A stretch of DNA of 64,000 nt from Planctomycetota bacterium (GTDB lineage Bacteria; Planctomycetota; UBA1135; GCA-002686595). The DNA is taken from positions 1 to 64,000 of the forward strand of contig JADJQU010000005.1 of the NCBI GenBank assembly GCA_016712565.1, given 5' to 3'. The notes beneath the pieces are model-generated. The model saw only the letters and a list, made by a program, of their open reading frames with translations, did no database searches and was not told where the DNA came from. The position numbers were made by a program, and so were the translations under genes. Below, piece by piece: positions 60,173-64,000 of this stretch. The first letter of the stretch is position 1. Each line of letters begins with the position of its first letter.

Positions 60173-60294
60173 TCGGAGCCGGATTGCGCCGTGAACGTCG
60201 GGGTCCGGCCTGGGACCTGGCGAGAGCGCCAGGCTCGGAGGGACGTGGGATTCCTTGTTCAGAGGAAGGGTCGCGGAGAGGAGCCTGACTGCGC

Positions 60295-61095
60295 ATGCTC
60301 ACTCTGCTGCGCCGGGACCGGCGCGTATTGATCGGTGTCGTGCACCTGCTGGCCGGGCCGGGGGCGCCGCGCTTCGCCGGGTCCGTGGAGGCTCTGCTCC
60401 ACCGCGCCCGGGGCGATGCCGCCGCGCTGGTGGCGGGCGGCTGCGATGCGGTGATCGTCGAGAACTTCGGCGACGTGCCCTTCTTCAAGGGGCCGGTGCC
60501 CCCGGAGTCCGTGGCCACCCTGGCCCTGGCCCTGGCCGCCGTGCGCGAGGCGGCGCCGCGGCTTCCCGTGGGGGTCAACGTGCTGCGCAACGACGCGCGC
60601 GCGGCCCTGGGCCTGTGCGCGGCCACGGGCGCGAGCTTTCTGCGCGTCAACGTGCACACGGGAGCCGCGGTCACGGATCAGGGCCTGATGGAGGGGGATG
60701 CGGCCAACACCCTGCGCGAGCGCGCGCGCCTGTGCCCCGGGGCGGCGATCCTGGCGGACGTGCACGTGAAGCATGCCAGTCCTTTGGGACGTGAGAGCAC
60801 GGGCCACGCCGCCGAGGACGCCCTGCGGCGCGGGCTTGCCGACGCCGTGATCGTCACCGGCCGTTCCACGGGCCGGCCTCCGGATGCGGAACTCCTGGCC
60901 GAAGTGCGCGCCTCCATCGGCGAGGCCCCGTTGCTCGTGGGGTCGGGACTGGACGAGGCCAACGCGGCCGGATTCCTGCGCTTTGCCGAGGGGGCCATCG
61001 TCGGCACCTTCCTCAAGCACCAGGGACGACTGGCCGAACCGGTGGACGCCGCGCGGGTCGAACGCCTGCGGCGCATCTTCGACGCGGCCGGATAG
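60295..61095 (+). CDS. BtpA/SgcQ-family protein
   Basis: This is a 266-residue TIM-barrel-type protein. Family marks are LIGVVHLLAGPGAP at the N-terminus, GCDAVIVENFGDVPF, LPVGVNVLRNDARAAL, FLRVNVHTGAAVTDQGLMEG, DVHVKHASPLG and GTFLKHQG. BtpA is needed for photosystem I stability in cyanobacteria, and SgcQ-like relatives sit with sugar genes. The enzymatic reaction is unknown and no photosystem is expected here. It is cytoplasmic. The stop TAG (61093-61095) is the left boundary of a repeat element, and the convergent lipoprotein gene's stop is its right boundary. Confidence 0.88.
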   Translation: MLTLLRRDRRVLIGVVHLLAGPGAPRFAGSVEALLHRARGDAAALVAGGCDAVIVENFGDVPFFKGPVPPESVATLALALAAVREAAPRLPVGVNVLRNDARAALGLCAATGASFLRVNVHTGAAVTDQGLMEGDAANTLRERARLCPGAAILADVHVKHASPLGRESTGHAAEDALRRGLADAVIVTGRSTGRPPDAELLAEVRASIGEAPLLVGSGLDEANAAGFLRFAEGAIVGTFLKHQGRLAEPVDAARVERLRRIFDAAG

Positions 61096-61368
61096 GAGTC
61101 GGCGCCACGGATCGGAAGGCCCGTCCGCGCCGAGGCGTGCTCACGGACCCAGGCCTGCCCGCACTCACGGAACCTCGCCACTCGCGGAGTGGGAGCGACC
61201 GCTTCGGTCGCGCGCGCGAGGTCCGCCGCCGGGCCCGGACCGTCTGCCCATCCCCGACTCCGTGGCCGCCGGCGCGAGTGTGAACGAGTGCGCCCGTCGT
61301 CGCGGCGCCCGGTCAGGAAACCGCCTTCAGGCCGCCTTGGCCCGCGCAATTCCGGATCACGCCCCTAG
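61092..61368. repeat. CTAG-bounded intergenic repeat between two convergent genes
   Basis: About 277 bases span from the BtpA-gene stop (ATAGGAGTC) to CTAG at 61365-61368, which includes the stop of the minus-strand lipoprotein gene. The right end, GGCCGCCTTGG then TCCGGATCACG, aligns with the right halves of the elements at 30002-30062 and 35798-36022. The left end matches the fragment after gcdH (2517-2555). It may also terminate both convergent transcripts. Confidence 0.6.
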
Positions 61369-63218
61369 TTCCGAACCCAGAGCGAGGCATCGAAGCGCCC
61401 GTTGGCCTCCAGGTGCTCGATCACGAAGGTGGCGCCGCGGTCGACCTGAAACGTGCGCGCCGGATAGGGGAGCGCGCCTTCCAGGCGCCAGTCCGCGAAT
61501 TCGTAGCGCGCCTCGGCCTCCTGGGCCTCCAGGGTGTAGCCCAGGCGGGCCGGCCGGCCGTCGGCGCCGAGCTCGATCCAGCACAGGACCCGAGCTTCCT
61601 CCCGCAGCAGCAGGCGCTCGCCTTCCCGCGCCACACGCAGACCGCCGCGATCCTCCTGGGCCAGGCGTCGCAGCACGCTGAACCAGGTGCGCTCGCCGCG
61701 GGCGCGGAACTTGCGCGCCTGATCGGCGGGGAGGTCGACGCCCTTGGCCCCGTCCACGATCCAGGCTTCCGCGGATGTGGCGGCGATCAGGGTTTCCGTG
61801 GATCCGACCGCCTGGGCCAGGGCCAGTCGGCCGAGGGTGAGGTCGACCCATTGCTCGACGCCCTGGCGGGAGCCGTCCGGTTGGCTCAGAGTGCCCAGGA
61901 GGTGCAGGGTCCCGAGTCCGCGCCAGCGTTCGATTCCGCCGAGGGAGGCCCACAGGCGGGCAAGGGCCGGCTCCGCGAGATCGTCGCCGCCCGCCGTGCC
62001 CCGCGGCCGCGGAGACTCGGGCTCCGCGATGGAGCTCAGTTCGGCCCGCCAGGCGTGCTCCGGACCCACGACGCTCCAACAGCCGCCCCGCCCCAGGTGG
62101 GGCGGCAAGGCCACCTCCAGCACCAGGCTCCCCAGGGCCGCGAGATCCGCACGGAAGCGCGCGAGCTCGTTGCCGTGCAGGGCCCGCAGCGTGAATTCCT
62201 CGTTGGCGAGTTGGGCGCGGCCGAATTCGATTCGCTCGCCCAGGACTTCGCTGGTCGCCGCGGCGAGGCTGGGATGGGCGAGCATTGTCCGCAGGGCCGC
62301 GAGGCGCGCCTTGGCGGTGGAAAAATCCGCTGCCGAGTACAGGTAGGCCGGCTCCCGGCGCCCCCCCAGATCCACGCTCGCGGGCACGAAGCTCCAGCCC
62401 GGGAGCTCGCGCGCGAGGGAGGCCACCACGACCAATTCCAGGGCCCGTTCCTCCGGGCCGGCAGCGGAGGAAAGTTGGGCGGGCGGCACCCAGCGAAGCT
62501 CCGAGGGCAGGCTCGCGCGGGCGTCGAGCAGGCGCACGCGGGCAGCCGGGCCTTCCACGAACCGCGCGGCGGGCGCCAGGCGGTGGGGCGTGCGCCCCAG
62601 GGCACGTTGCAGAGTGCCGAAGGCGGCGGCCGCGCTCCCGCTTGCCCCTTCGGGAGCCAGCAGGGAGGCGTGCCAGCGCGGCCAGGGAGCCTCGCTGCCG
62701 GCCCCAGGGACCTCGGTGGTCCCAAGGCCTCCCAGGAGCCAGCGGCGTCCCTGGGCGGCGGAGTCTTCGTCGACGACCGCGGCTTGCCCCGGGACATCCC
62801 GCTCCTGGTCCTGGAGGACCGAGGCGCAGCGCTCCAAAAATTCTGACAACCGAGCGGCCGGGAGTTCGACCGCGATTTCGACGCTGCCCGCCTGGGCGGC
62901 CCGAGGATCCACGCGGACCTGGGCACCCAGGCCGGTGAGTTCGCGCTCCAGGCGGCTCCCCGAGAGCTCGGCTTCCCGCGCCGTGCCTGCCTGGGGTTCG
63001 AGCACCACAGAGACCCTCACCAGATCCGACTCCCGCGCCGCCTGGGCGGGAATCTCGGAGCCGGAAGGCAGTCCCTCCGCGCCCGGAGGGCGAACGGCCT
63101 GGGTGGACAGACCCGCGTCGCGGGCCCCGCAGGCCGAGGCGAGGATGGCCCAGAGCATCGCCGCCGCGAGCAGAATGGCGGCGCGGCCGAGCGGCGCAGG
63201 AGCAGGGCGTGTGGTCAT
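61365..63218 (-). CDS. Large hypothetical lipoprotein
   Basis: This is a 617-residue protein. The leader AILLAAAMLWAILASAC ends in a lipobox cysteine near residue 30. The mature part has an N-terminal region with DUF4349-like strand patterns (DLVRVSVVLEPQAGTAREAELSGSRLERELTGLG), a middle region with a repeated helical pattern, and a C-terminal LolA/outer-membrane-sorting-like segment (FSVLRRLAQEDRGGLRVAREGERLLLREEARVLCWIEL, ending YPARTFQVDRGATFVIEHLEANGRFD). I cannot name the family. It is probably a periplasmic or outer-membrane protein. It is divergent from moaB. Confidence 0.72.
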   Translation of the reverse strand: MTTRPAPAPLGRAAILLAAAMLWAILASACGARDAGLSTQAVRPPGAEGLPSGSEIPAQAARESDLVRVSVVLEPQAGTAREAELSGSRLERELTGLGAQVRVDPRAAQAGSVEIAVELPAARLSEFLERCASVLQDQERDVPGQAAVVDEDSAAQGRRWLLGGLGTTEVPGAGSEAPWPRWHASLLAPEGASGSAAAAFGTLQRALGRTPHRLAPAARFVEGPAARVRLLDARASLPSELRWVPPAQLSSAAGPEERALELVVVASLARELPGWSFVPASVDLGGRREPAYLYSAADFSTAKARLAALRTMLAHPSLAAATSEVLGERIEFGRAQLANEEFTLRALHGNELARFRADLAALGSLVLEVALPPHLGRGGCWSVVGPEHAWRAELSSIAEPESPRPRGTAGGDDLAEPALARLWASLGGIERWRGLGTLHLLGTLSQPDGSRQGVEQWVDLTLGRLALAQAVGSTETLIAATSAEAWIVDGAKGVDLPADQARKFRARGERTWFSVLRRLAQEDRGGLRVAREGERLLLREEARVLCWIELGADGRPARLGYTLEAQEAEARYEFADWRLEGALPYPARTFQVDRGATFVIEHLEANGRFDASLWVRN

Positions 63219-63284
63219 GGTTCGGCCGCCCTTGTGGCGGACGGCCCGTGCAGTAGTCTGCCCGGGAGCGAAGGCCTACATCAA

Positions 63285-63824
63285 ATGAGCCTGGAACAAC
63301 ACAAGGCCGCGCCGGCCCGTCCGATCGGTTTCGCGGTGCTGACGATCTCCGACACGCGCACCGGCGGCGCGGGCTCCGCTCCGGACCGGGGCGGTGATTT
63401 TCTGGTCCAGTCCCTCCTGGCCGCGGGCCATCGCGTGGTGCTGCGGGAGTGGAGCCTGGACGAATCCGGGCCCATCGAGCAGGCCGTGCGCCGAGCGGCC
63501 GATCACCCGGACGTCGAATTGGTGCTCACCACGGGAGGCACGGGCATCGCGCCCCGGGACGTGACCTTCCCCACCCTGCGGCGCGTGCTCGACAGTGAAA
63601 TCCCTGGATTCGGCGAGCTGTTCCGGCAGCTGAGTTTCCGCGAGATCGGAAGCGCGACGATGCTCTCGCGGGCCATCGGCGGGTTGCTCGCGGGCAGGGT
63701 CGTCCTGGCGCTTCCGGGCTCACCCAAGGCCCTGAAACTCGCCATGGAGCAGATCGTGCTGCCCGAGGCGGCCCACCTGGTGAACCAGGCCCGCGGGCCC
63801 GGACCCGCCAGCGGACCACCATGA
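63285..63824 (+). CDS. moaB: MoaB/MogA-family molybdopterin biosynthesis protein
   Basis: This is a 179-residue protein of the MoCF/MogA fold, which adenylates molybdopterin during molybdenum cofactor synthesis. It has GFAVLTISDTRTGGAG, VELVLTTGGTGIAPRDVTFP (the TGGTG loop), GFGELFRQLSFREIGSATMLSRAIGG, and VVLALPGSPKALKLAMEQIVLPEAAHL. Length fits MoaB/MogA, and the two cannot be separated from sequence alone. The start at 63285 gives the family N-terminus. Its TGA overlaps the next ATG (ATGA), coupling it to a lipoprotein gene. Confidence 0.9.
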   Translation: MSLEQHKAAPARPIGFAVLTISDTRTGGAGSAPDRGGDFLVQSLLAAGHRVVLREWSLDESGPIEQAVRRAADHPDVELVLTTGGTGIAPRDVTFPTLRRVLDSEIPGFGELFRQLSFREIGSATMLSRAIGGLLAGRVVLALPGSPKALKLAMEQIVLPEAAHLVNQARGPGPASGPP

Positions 63825-64000
63825 GGGCAGCGGCGGGCGCGACCTGGTTCGCCGCGTGTCTCCGGGCGGCGGGTGGATTCTCCGCGCCCCGGTCTCGCTG
63901 GCGATCGCCCCTGGTGTCCCGTTCGCTCCTGCTCGCGGGCCCCGCGGCGTTGGCGGCCTGGACCGGCGCCTGCGGATCCGGCGCCACGCCCGCTCCGCCG
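63821..64000 (+). CDS. Start of a probable lipoprotein gene (cut by window edge)
   Basis: Only the first 60 codons are present. The ATG at 63821 overlaps the moaB stop. A basic, hydrophobic leader (ending LLLAGPAALAAWTGAC) has a lipobox cysteine near residue 52, followed by GSGATPAPP, a typical linker. The long arginine-containing stretch before the hydrophobic core suggests the real start may be a later in-frame codon such as GTG near 63914. Function cannot be inferred. Confidence 0.6.
   Translation, partial: MRAAAGATWFAACLRAAGGFSAPRSRWRSPLVSRSLLLAGPAALAAWTGACGSGATPAPP

Overview
The window is high-GC bacterial DNA. It looks like a Planctomycetota-type chromosome: exported Gfo/Idh/MocA oxidoreductases with twin-arginine leaders, CRTAC1 (FG-GAP plus ASPIC/UnbV) proteins, large secreted TPR and HEAT proteins, an ECF sigma factor with a FecR-like anti-sigma factor, and an M14 peptidase with a cysteine-bearing C-terminal domain. 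kdsB implies a Kdo-containing outer membrane. The phylum is inferred from gene content only.

Layout. 1-2520: an EI24/CysZ-like membrane protein cut by the left edge, then glutaryl-CoA dehydrogenase. 2521-5586: an accessory patch with a decayed IS1182-type transposase and two unrecognised exported or anchored proteins of visibly lower GC. 5587-16305: a DUF2339 membrane protein, then a trehalose locus (membrane-tethered OtsA, OtsB and a MarR regulator on one strand, a GH15 hydrolase divergent), an S1-repeat RNA-binding protein and small hypotheticals. 16437-25937: a giant TPR/metallopeptidase-like protein, pyrG-kdsB (CTP supply and CMP-Kdo), a lipoprotein and a GT-C-type membrane protein. 26360-31688: a LysM protein, an orphan NtrC-type regulator, and anmK with nagZ (peptidoglycan recycling). 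31985-39880: an exported HEAT/pseudo-receiver protein with a probable frameshift at its start, tRNA-Thr, a first Gfo/Idh/MocA protein, then a tightly coupled apbE - Gfo/Idh/MocA - cytochrome set and a PAP2 lipoprotein. 39909-49308: a TPR/CRTAC1 pair, and divergent from it a NosL-like - CRTAC1 - small membrane protein - FtsX-type permease - LolD-type ATPase - cysteine-bearing membrane protein operon.

49309-52482 is a small island. It holds a decayed tRNA-Arg, an excisionase-like HTH gene, and an AbiE-type toxin and antitoxin placed tail-to-tail with overlapping 3' ends. Upstream of the antitoxin are three long perfect palindromes sharing a GGTATATACC-type core but with different arms. 52483-64000: two ABC-F ATPases, ECF sigma plus FecR-like anti-sigma, a secreted M14 carboxypeptidase, a BtpA-family protein, a large lipoprotein, moaB/mogA, and the start of another lipoprotein.

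Two families of short intergenic palindromic elements recur. They begin or end at TAG/CTAG and often share those bases with the stop codons of flanking genes. The most unusual signals are the triple palindrome array with the convergent AbiE pair, the stop-codon-bounded repeats, and the NosL-like/CRTAC1/ABC operon.
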